Assembly: GCA_934454435.1 (NCBI GenBank)
Contig: CAKSGA010000002.1
Location: 1-56,350 of the forward strand
From: an uncultured Oscillospiraceae bacterium
GTDB lineage: Bacteria > Bacillota > Clostridia > Oscillospirales > Ruminococcaceae
DNA length: 56,350 nt
Reading direction: 5' to 3'
The notes below the pieces were generated by a model that ran no database searches, had not been told where the DNA came from, and worked only from the letters and a program-made list of their open reading frames with translations. Below are positions 50,109 through 56,350 of the stretch, piece by piece; position 1 is the stretch's first letter, and each line of letters starts with the position of its first letter. Position numbers and translations under genes: made by a program.

Positions 50109-51965
50109 TCAGACGACCTGTTCGCCGTTGACATAAAGGTGATAGCCGTTGGCGGTTATCTGGGAGATGTCGCCGTTGAATTCAGTTACGTAGCTGTCGC
50201 CGGTGAGGGTCCAAGTGGAACTGCTGTCCATGGTGACCTTTACAGTTCCGCCCTCGCCGTCCGGGTTGATGGCGCCGTTGAGGTCGGAGCCGGTGAGGGT
50301 CATGTCAAGTGAGGAAATGCTGTCTACCAGAATGTTGCCGGTGATGGACTGCTCCTCGGCGGTCATGATTACGTCGCCGCCGTTAGCGCCCTGGGTGCCC
50401 CAGCCACGGGAGCTGGAGTTGCCTTCCACCCGCAGGAACGTGTCGTTCGCCAGGGTGAACTCAACGCCCTTGAGGGAGATGGTGCAGTCGGTATTGGTGA
50501 CGTAGAACATGTCGCCGGAGAGCCCGGTTATGCTGCCGCCCTCCGCCGTGAAGTACGCCTCGCCGATGTCAGCATCGCCGGACATACTCTGGTATATCAT
50601 GATAGTGTGGATATTCTCTTCGGAATCGCCGCCGTAGGTGTTGTCCATGTTTCCGGTGAGGGTGCAGTTGTTCAGCGTGACGCTGTTCTTGCCCTCGACC
50701 ACTACGCCCTCGCTGGCGTTGGCGGTAAGCTCGGCGTTGCTTGCGGTGATGTCTGCGGTGCAGTAGATAGCGGGACTTCCGGTGCCGTTGGTGACGTACC
50801 TGCCGCCGTCAACGGTGACTGTTCCGCCGCCACGGTCGGTGCGTATCGCTGCGGAGGAGTTCCCCTCGGTTTCGACATCAAGGTTTGTCGCTATCATCGT
50901 ACCGCCGCCGGTGGTCTGGATACCGCCGGAATTGCGCTCGCTGGTGCGTATCTTACTGTCGGAGATGTTGACCGTGGTCCCCTCACCGTAGCTGAATACG
51001 GCGTTGCCGTTCACAACTCCCGTGTTGAAAGTTGAGCCGGTGATGGTGACCTTTGCACCGTTCAGTGCAAGGAAGCCTGCGTTCTGCCCGTAGAAGTCGC
51101 CGTCTTCGGTGTTGGAGGAGCTTCCGGCGTTCTTGTTCACGGTTATGTTGGTGAGAGTTACCTCGGCGCTGTCAACACGCAGGGCGTTTTCATCGTCGCC
51201 GGTGGAGCTGTATTCGGTGTCGCTTTCGGAAGTGTTCTCGGTGATGGTGTTGGCGGAGGTCCCGTTAGTGACCTCGCCGCTGCCGCCGAATCCGTTTCCG
51301 GCACTCATGTTCTTAACAACTATGCTGGCTGCGCTGCCGCTGTCGTCAAGGGTGACTGCAAGGACGCTCCCGACTGCTATGTCATCAGGAGTGCCGTCGC
51401 TGCTCCCCTGGAGGAACTCGACCGAGATCTTGGTATCGTCGGTCACTGTGAATGTGATGCTGCCGCCGTCGGAGTTGAACGTGCTCCCGCCTGCTCCGCC
51501 GGGCATATCCGGCTTGTCGGAGCCATCGCCGTCAGGCTTTTCTGGGGCGCCGGAGCCGCTTTCTGAGGAGTCGCCGGGCTTTGCGGGAGGCTCACCCTCT
51601 GGCTTCTCGCCGGAGTTCTCGCCATCGGGCTTTTCAGGCGCACCGGAGTTGTCAGCGGAACCGCTGTCCCCGGGCTTGTCGGGCGCTCCTGAACCGTCAC
51701 CGGGCTGACCGGGAGCTCCGCCGGAAACGATCTCGCCGGTTTCTGCGGTTATGGAGCTCCCGTCAATAGCGGTGACCTTCACGGTCTTGTAGCTTTCAGA
51801 CTGCTTGACTTCGGCTGTCCCTGCTTCGGAGGTCGTATGAGAAGCGTCTGCACTGGAAGAAACCGTGGAAGATGTACCGGAAGCGCTGTTCCCATTGGAG
51901 CAGCCTGTGGAAGCCGCAGCCACGACAGCTGCGCAGATCAGTGCGAAATATCTGTAGGATTTCAT
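50109..51965 (-). CDS. Lipoprotein with Pro/Gly/Asp-rich stalk and parallel beta-helix
   Basis: 618 aa. Lipobox ASTGC near residue 22, then a Ser/Thr-rich linker, a repetitive Gly/Pro/Asp/Lys stalk (~80-165, repeats of GAPEKPDG), a small beta domain (~165-215) and ~390 residues of right-handed beta-helix repeats rich in Thr, Asn and Gly (ANTITENTSESD, VTITGSTFNTGVVNGNAVFS, TADITASNAELTANASEG). No catalytic motif is visible. Probably a surface adhesin or carbohydrate-contact protein held in the membrane by lipid. Monocistronic, with its own terminator. Confidence 0.8.
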   Translation of the reverse strand: MKSYRYFALICAAVVAAASTGCSNGNSASGTSSTVSSSADASHTTSEAGTAEVKQSESYKTVKVTAIDGSSITAETGEIVSGGAPGQPGDGSGAPDKPGDSGSADNSGAPEKPDGENSGEKPEGEPPAKPGDSSESGSGAPEKPDGDGSDKPDMPGGAGGSTFNSDGGSITFTVTDDTKISVEFLQGSSDGTPDDIAVGSVLAVTLDDSGSAASIVVKNMSAGNGFGGSGEVTNGTSANTITENTSESDTEYSSTGDDENALRVDSAEVTLTNITVNKNAGSSSNTEDGDFYGQNAGFLALNGAKVTITGSTFNTGVVNGNAVFSYGEGTTVNISDSKIRTSERNSGGIQTTGGGTMIATNLDVETEGNSSAAIRTDRGGGTVTVDGGRYVTNGTGSPAIYCTADITASNAELTANASEGVVVEGKNSVTLNNCTLTGNMDNTYGGDSEENIHTIMIYQSMSGDADIGEAYFTAEGGSITGLSGDMFYVTNTDCTISLKGVEFTLANDTFLRVEGNSSSRGWGTQGANGGDVIMTAEEQSITGNILVDSISSLDMTLTGSDLNGAINPDGEGGTVKVTMDSSSTWTLTGDSYVTEFNGDISQITANGYHLYVNGEQVV

Positions 51966-52100
51966 AATATCACGAGCCTTTCTGTGTTTTCATGCTGCCG
52001 CCTCCCTGCGGCTTTCCGTTTACAATGCTAGTATAAGCCCCTTGTGTGATATTTAGGTGATGTAAACTGATACGGAATATGAACTTGGCAGGAAAAGACA

Positions 52101-52136
52101 CAAAAAAATAGCTGAACTTCACCAGCGGAAGCTCAG
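52101..52136 (-). terminator. Terminator of the DUF3810-RluA-HAD operon
   Basis: Stem GCTGAACTTC / GAAGCTCAGC (52111-52136) with A7 at 52102-52108, i.e. T7 on the minus strand. Confidence 0.8.
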
Positions 52137-52143
52137 CCGTTTA

Positions 52144-52794
52144 TTATGTACGTTCGATTATTTCAGGGACGTCCGCCAGGGAATCAGCCTTTGCGAATAT
52201 GAGTTTTGTAAGCTCCTCGTCCGGCTGTGTGAGGTCAGGCACCATGACGGTGACGCACCCCGCAGAGGAAGCGCTCCGTACCCCGTTCGGGGAGTCCTCC
52301 AGTGCCATGCATTCGCACGCCGGGAGCCCGAGCTGCTCCGCAGCGTAAAGGTAGATGTCAGGCTTCGGCTTGCCGCTCTCTACCATGGCTGCGCAGACTA
52401 TCTTGCTGAACCTGCCCAGCAGCCCGATCTGCCCGAGATAGTTCTCGGTGCGCTGGATATCGGTTGCGGTGGCTATCGCTGCGGGGATCCCCCTGCTGTC
52501 GAGGTAGTCCAGCAGCCTGGTTATGCCGGGTTTCGTTTCAAGCCCATGGGTGGAGATGTGCTCTTTCATGAGCTCCATGCGGCGGGAGCGTATCTTCACA
52601 TAGTCGAATCCCTCGCCGAATATCCCCTGTAAATAGGGTATGGCGAACTTCCTCGCAAGGCTGCGGATATTCAGAGCATGTTCCCTCTGCATGGGGAAGC
52701 CGGCTTCGTTTGCAGCCTGGCACCAGTATCTCACCAGCAGCTTTTCAGTGTCCAGTATAAGTCCGTCCATGTCAAAAATTACAGCTTTTATCAT
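52144..52794 (-). CDS. HAD-family hydrolase (phosphoglucomutase/phosphatase-like)
   Basis: 216 aa. Subfamily IA haloacid dehalogenase: FDMDGLILDTEKL (nucleophile and acid Asp), IATATDI, ESGKPKPDIYLYAAEQLG and LEDSPNGVRSA (metal-binding). The four-helix cap resembles beta-phosphoglucomutase and small sugar-phosphate phosphatases. Start ATG overlaps the end of the rluA-type gene by four bases (ATGA), so it is translated by coupling. Substrate unknown. Confidence 0.9.
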   Translation of the reverse strand: MIKAVIFDMDGLILDTEKLLVRYWCQAANEAGFPMQREHALNIRSLARKFAIPYLQGIFGEGFDYVKIRSRRMELMKEHISTHGLETKPGITRLLDYLDSRGIPAAIATATDIQRTENYLGQIGLLGRFSKIVCAAMVESGKPKPDIYLYAAEQLGLPACECMALEDSPNGVRSASSAGCVTVMVPDLTQPDEELTKLIFAKADSLADVPEIIERT

Positions 52795-53645
52795 GATGAG
52801 GTTCCTTTCTTCAGAAGAGCTTTCATATCGTCCGGCAAGGGAGAGGTCACGGTGACATGCTCCCCGGTGAACGGCCGGTCGAAGCTCACCTCGCCGCAGT
52901 GCAGAGCCTGCCGTGAGATGTCCGTACAGTCGCCGCCGTACATGTCGTCCCCGCAGAGCGGGAAGCCAACATGCGCCATATGCACCCGTATCTGGTGAGT
53001 CCGCCCGGTGTCCAGCGTGACCCGCAGCAGCGCCCGGTACTCTCCGGCTATTTTTGTGAAATGTGTGACCGCCGGTTTGCCCTCCGGTGTGACGCAGCGC
53101 TCAATGACGCTTCCGCCGACCCTGCCTATGGGTGCGTTTATCGTGTCCCCGGGGGGAGTTCCGTCAGTTATCGCAAAATACACCTTTGAGATAGAACCCG
53201 CAAGGAAAGCCGCCGCAAGCTGGTTCTTGGCGCAGACGCACAGCCCGCTGGTGTTGCGGTCCAGGCGGTTTATCGGGCGGAATGGCAGCCCGGGGTATTT
53301 CGCCGCAAAGATGTTCGCAAGGGTGTCGTCGTGGTGGCGCTGGGAGGGGTGCACCGGCATATCCGGCGGCTTGTCGAACACAACAATGTCCTCGTCCTCA
53401 TACATTATTTCAGCGTGGAGCCGTTCGTTCGCCTGTGTGGACTCCTCACCGCCGGGAAGCCGCAGTGTGACTGTTTCACCGGCGTGGACCGGGTCGATGG
53501 TGCGCAGAATGGCGCCGCTGCGGGTCAGCCCGCCGGACTGTTTCAGCGAGATGAGCGCCCTGCGGGAGATACCCAGGGCTTTCAGCAGGACCTGAGCCTG
53601 CACCCCGTCAAACTCTGGGGGAACGATGTAGTTTATCTCTCTCAT
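52791..53645 (-). CDS. RluA-family pseudouridine synthase
   Basis: 284 aa. N-terminal S4-like part (~10-65) then the catalytic domain with RPINRLDRNTSGLCV (catalytic Asp), VFDKPPDMPVHPS and RTHQIRVHMAHVGFPL. Converts uridine to pseudouridine in rRNA or tRNA; the exact target cannot be read from sequence. The ATG at 53645 overlaps the upstream stop as ATGA; in-frame TTG/GTG codons earlier are less likely. Middle gene of a coupled three-gene operon. Confidence 0.92.
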   Translation of the reverse strand: MREINYIVPPEFDGVQAQVLLKALGISRRALISLKQSGGLTRSGAILRTIDPVHAGETVTLRLPGGEESTQANERLHAEIMYEDEDIVVFDKPPDMPVHPSQRHHDDTLANIFAAKYPGLPFRPINRLDRNTSGLCVCAKNQLAAAFLAGSISKVYFAITDGTPPGDTINAPIGRVGGSVIERCVTPEGKPAVTHFTKIAGEYRALLRVTLDTGRTHQIRVHMAHVGFPLCGDDMYGGDCTDISRQALHCGEVSFDRPFTGEHVTVTSPLPDDMKALLKKGTSS

Positions 53646-54766
53646 GACGCCGACCAATTCTTATAGTAGTACGCAAGAATGAGGTCAGTCACCCTGCCGT
53701 AGCTCTTCTGACCGTCAGATACGCCCTGCGCCTTTATAAAGCCGTCGTTGATGACCGAAGCTGCATCGTTCACGCTGCCGCTGAAATCCTCGATGTACTT
53801 GTTTTCTGCCAGGAGGTCCCGCCACATGCCCTCGGAGGTGCTCTGGTACGCTTCCAGCCAGAGCTGGTAATCGATGGCATAGAGTGCGTTCGCACAGTAC
53901 TTGAATGCGTTGACGTAGCCGGAATACCGGAACTCCGGGTACTCGCTGTTTATGCAGGAGAGGAACGCCAGGAAGTTGCACTCGTTCTCGAAAGCTATCC
54001 CCCGGGAGTGTGCGCTTTCGTGGCTTGCGGTGAAAGGCACGGTGAAGTCCGGCTGTTCGATGTTGACGTTGCATTCAGCGAAGAAAGGGAAGTACATTCC
54101 GACGATCCCGGTGTAGCTCCAGTAATAGGACAGTATGACCGGCTTCTGGCGGCTGACGCTGGTCCAGAGGAACGGGTATTCCCTTGTCAGCGGGTCGTAG
54201 CCGCTGACCGTGCGTGAAAGCTCTGTCCAGATGTCCTCGGTGAATTTCACGCAGCCGTTTTCGTCCTCGGTAAGAAGCTCCCGCTCACGCACGGCGTTTT
54301 CGGCAAGGTCCTTGCAGACCGACAGCAGGAACTCTTCGGATCTCGGGGAGGTGTCGAGTTCCATGAGCTGTTCCATGGGCTGTCGGTAGTAGTTGGCGCC
54401 GTGGGCGGTCATGTATATGAACAGCGCAAAGGACAGGAACCCGGCAACAAACCTGCCTGCCTTAATGGCGGTGCGGCGCTTCTGCCTGCTTTTTTTCATA
54501 CGGACGATGAACAGAACTATCAGGAACACCACCGCCGGCAGCGCCAGCACGGCGCAGAGCTCAGTGAGGGACACCGGTATGAGGGAGGTCAGGAACCCCA
54601 CGGGAATGGTGAAGATCTTGAACAGTCCCCGGGAGATCACATGCTCTGTGAACTCCGGAAACAGCGGGAGCAGGAAGTACATCAGCACTGCCAGTACCAG
54701 CGGAATGAAAATCCACAGCAGCCGGAGCAGCCTGACTGGCTTGCTTGTCTGTTTTTTGTCGTTCAT
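53642..54766 (-). CDS. DUF3810 membrane protein with HExxH motif
   Basis: 374 aa. Three hydrophobic segments (~17-38, ~55-85 and ~105-125), then a ~245-residue extracytoplasmic or membrane-side domain with TASHESAHSRGIAFENECNF: a HExxH zinc-protease signature followed by Glu. This is the DUF3810 family, whose substrate is unknown. AAGGAGG precedes the ATG at 54766. First gene of the operon with RluA-type and HAD genes; linkage is by ATGA overlap, the functional relation unclear. Confidence 0.85.
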   Translation of the reverse strand: MNDKKQTSKPVRLLRLLWIFIPLVLAVLMYFLLPLFPEFTEHVISRGLFKIFTIPVGFLTSLIPVSLTELCAVLALPAVVFLIVLFIVRMKKSRQKRRTAIKAGRFVAGFLSFALFIYMTAHGANYYRQPMEQLMELDTSPRSEEFLLSVCKDLAENAVRERELLTEDENGCVKFTEDIWTELSRTVSGYDPLTREYPFLWTSVSRQKPVILSYYWSYTGIVGMYFPFFAECNVNIEQPDFTVPFTASHESAHSRGIAFENECNFLAFLSCINSEYPEFRYSGYVNAFKYCANALYAIDYQLWLEAYQSTSEGMWRDLLAENKYIEDFSGSVNDAASVINDGFIKAQGVSDGQKSYGRVTDLILAYYYKNWSAS

Positions 54767-54864
54767 GCGGGCGCCTCCTTCGGGAAAGTATACTTTAATT
54801 ATACAATCTGTGGAACGGTTCGTCAAGATTTTTCAGAAAAATTCAGCTTTTTTTCAAAAACCCC

Positions 54865-54893
54865 TTGACAAACAATCGTGTTTGTGGTAAAAT
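54865..54893 (+). promoter_or_regulatory. Promoter of tRNA-Leu
   Basis: TTGACA (54865-54870), 17-base spacer, TAAAAT (54888-54893). The leader to the tRNA is about 110 bases and contains short hairpins (GCTGA...TCAGC, GCAC...GTGC). Confidence 0.75.
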
Positions 54894-55010
54894 ATATATG
54901 TTGCTGATGAACGTCAGCGGCAAGCAACAGCACGTAAGTGCATGCCCCGGCTTTTTCTGGAAGCTTACTTCCGGCGTTTCTACCGAGTCAAAAACAGAAA
55001 CAATTTATAC

Positions 55011-55097
55011 GCAGGTGTGGCGGAATTGGCAGACGCGCTAGCTTCAGGTGCTAGTGATCGCAAGGTCATGTGGGTTCAAGTCCCGTCACCTGCACCA
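55011..55097 (+). tRNA. tRNA-Leu (anticodon CAG)
   Basis: 87 nt. Acceptor stem GCAGGTG / CACCTGC, D-arm with AATTGGCAGAC, anticodon arm GCTAGCTTCAGGTGCTAG (anticodon CAG), a long variable arm as in class II tRNAs, T-arm GGGTTCAAGTCCC, and encoded CCA end at 55095-55097. Confidence 0.96.
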
Positions 55098-55108
55098 AAG
55101 AGATGGTT

Positions 55109-55147
55109 CCGTGAATGGCTTTAATAAGCTGTTCACGGGATTTTTTT
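55109..55147 (+). terminator. Terminator of tRNA-Leu
   Basis: Stem CCGTGAA / TTCACGG (55109-55138) followed by GATTTTTTT. Confidence 0.85.
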
Positions 55148-55193
55148 ATTTCCGGAAAAGTTGTTTGTCCAATACAAGTCCTTTATGTGTCCT

Positions 55194-55410
55194 TTACTGG
55201 AAATCAGCCTGCTTCCGTTTTGTTATCCGAAAAATCAGCACAGCCGCTGTTGTTTCGCCTGTTCTTGCCTGAGCTTCCCGGATCGCATGAAAGAAGATAT
55301 TGGTCGTTGTGCTGATATCGGAATGACCCAGCGCACTTGAAACTGTTATGTCCACCCCGGCGTTGATGAGAACGGTCGCATTGAAATGCCCGTATGGTAT
55401 AACGACAAAC
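55194..55410 (-). pseudogene. Tyrosine integrase C-terminal remnant
   Basis: The minus strand reads HFNATVLINAGVDITVSSA then LGHSDISTTTNIFFHAIRE, ending QADFQ-stop. This is the C-terminal catalytic end of a phage-type tyrosine recombinase. The Arg of the RH box is lost (reads YGHFN), the LGHSD box remains, and the nucleophilic Tyr (usual NIYLHA) is Phe. The rest of the gene is absent. It lies 95 bases past tRNA-Leu, a classic integration target, so it marks an old element. Confidence 0.82.
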
Positions 55411-55458
55411 GGATAAATGCATTATAAGTCAAGGTTTCCGAGTGTTTGCCGAAATTTT

Positions 55459-56350
55459 TCAATAGTGCTTTATCTTTATAAGAGCAACAGCAATAGCCGC
55501 AGCGAAAGCGATTCCGGCGCCCACTGCAGCTGGAATTACAGGAAAACCGTTTTTATCCGGCTGTTCCTCTGGTCGCTGTACCGGCTGTGGAGCCTTGAAA
55601 ACGAGCTCCGTTACCGAAAGTGGTTTCAGGGAGTATTCCAGTACACGCCCGTCAAGCTCCGCCGGGTCTGCGCTGCGGATATCCGTACTATCGCCGTAAA
55701 GCTCGTAGACCTCCGCACTGCCGTCCATATCCTTAACGACATGAGCAAGGTCTGTGCTCTTATTGATAAGCTCATCGCAGGTGACGTGTTTGATGTGCGC
55801 CAGCTTATGAGTTCCGTTCCACAGACCCGGCTCGTTGTCTAGCGCATATGCGTTGAAGCCGCCGGAGGTGGAGTTCCCAAGCGTATCGATAAGGTAGTTC
55901 AGATATTCGTCCGTGTACACCACGTTGTCCGTTTTATCCGGTTCCATTGAGAATTTCCCGGGCTTACGATTGACCACCTTGTACCAGTATTCCGTGTTCG
56001 GTGCGGTGCAGTCGTCAACAAGGTCGAGTTTCTGGAACGTGCTGGAGGATACATATCCGAGCATCTGAAGCGTCAGCAGCTTGTACGGCACATTATGTGC
56101 GGAAGTGTCCATTGCAGCGTTCAGTGCGGCTCCGCCGGGGGTCTGCCGCAGACCATCATCGAGTACGTCCTGAACCATATGCATATCTGCGGAATTGTAC
56201 CAGTCCGAGCCAGCGTTGGACATATTGTTTTCCCAGTTGTAGCAGCTCATTCGGTTGCCGCCAAGCTGGAATGCTCCTGCCTGATTGTCTGCGCAGACTG
56301 AATATGTGCCGCTGAGGGCAGGGTAATATCCGTTGAAAAAGACCACCGGG
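55459..56350 (-). CDS. GH44 endoglucanase/xyloglucanase, 5'-partial, with internal deletion
   Basis: The gene runs off the right edge; at least 297 codons are present. The N-terminal half of a GH44 catalytic domain is clear: LGGNRMSCYNWENNMSNAGS, YVSSSTFQKLDLV, NDNVVYTDEY-like VVYTDEYLNYLIDTLG and AYALDNEPGLWNGTH (acid/base Glu). After LAHVVKDMDGSAEVY the sequence jumps directly to YELYGDSTDIRSADP, the C-terminal beta-sandwich, so about 250 residues including the nucleophile block are missing without breaking the frame. A C-terminal membrane helix (~20 residues) and a KIKHY tail follow. Probably inactive as a hydrolase; may persist as a surface or binding protein. Confidence 0.78.
   Translation of the reverse strand, partial: PVVFFNGYYPALSGTYSVCADNQAGAFQLGGNRMSCYNWENNMSNAGSDWYNSADMHMVQDVLDDGLRQTPGGAALNAAMDTSAHNVPYKLLTLQMLGYVSSSTFQKLDLVDDCTAPNTEYWYKVVNRKPGKFSMEPDKTDNVVYTDEYLNYLIDTLGNSTSGGFNAYALDNEPGLWNGTHKLAHIKHVTCDELINKSTDLAHVVKDMDGSAEVYELYGDSTDIRSADPAELDGRVLEYSLKPLSVTELVFKAPQPVQRPEEQPDKNGFPVIPAAVGAGIAFAAAIAVALIKIKHY

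Overview
The window (about 56 kb, moderately GC-rich with low-GC patches) looks like the chromosome of an endospore-forming-lineage gut Clostridium relative, most likely a Ruminococcus-type fibre degrader. Evidence: Spo0A, SpoIIID, a SpoIIQ-like M23 protein and a SpoIID-domain protein; GH43, GH127 and GH44 plant-polysaccharide enzymes; class B sortases; Thr-rich linkers; Gram-positive Shine-Dalgarno sites and sigma-A promoters. The genus is inferred from gene style, not from a marker gene.

Layout. 1-6450 is an accessory region: a decayed IS481-like transposase, then an AT-rich three-gene Thoeris anti-phage cluster on the minus strand (TIR, SIR2-SLOG ThsA, small ThsB) behind a consensus promoter, an unknown 169-aa gene, a 50-aa ORF and a large serine recombinase. 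Related palindromic repeats in opposite orientation lie at both ends. 6.9-9.4 kb: a NodB deacetylase truncated into a terminator and a secreted GH25 lysozyme. 9.7-12.6 kb: a TetR regulator with its own operator and a methionyl-tRNA synthetase with a non-canonical KMSKS loop. 12.9-19.3 kb: a PI3/4-kinase-like protein, an AraC regulator and two tandem solute-binding lipoproteins with no permease. 19.4-25.3 kb: pyruvate kinase, a candidate small RNA, Dtd, the SpoIIQ-like protein and a Na/Pi cotransporter. 25.4-32.0 kb: an MMPL/RND exporter coupled to a 1,330-residue surface protein with a coiled coil inserted in a beta-solenoid. 32.1-35.8 kb: flavoprotein, ThiT, an orphan ABC ATPase, GH43. 35.9-38.6 kb: Spo0A with Glu at the phospho-acceptor site, SpoIIID, cysteine synthase. 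39.2-47.5 kb: a probable long operon with cysteine desulfurase, ThiI, a CinA-type amidase, three tandem class B sortases, a SpoIID-domain protein and a CBS protein. 47.5-54.8 kb: IspF, GH127, a beta-helix lipoprotein and a coupled DUF3810-RluA-HAD operon. The end has tRNA-Leu(CAG) with an integrase remnant beside it and a GH44 gene with an internal deletion.

The strongest candidates for undescribed biology are: (i) two copies of a long hairpin element with conserved unpaired motifs and compensatory stem changes (12591-12694, 21574-21743); (ii) a tandem pair of structured motifs ahead of a terminator (38663-38830); (iii) the three-sortase/SpoIID/CBS cluster; (iv) the MMPL plus solenoid/coiled-coil pair; and (v) the phospho-acceptor-less Spo0A. 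All functions are read from sequence motifs and remembered family features; no database search was run.
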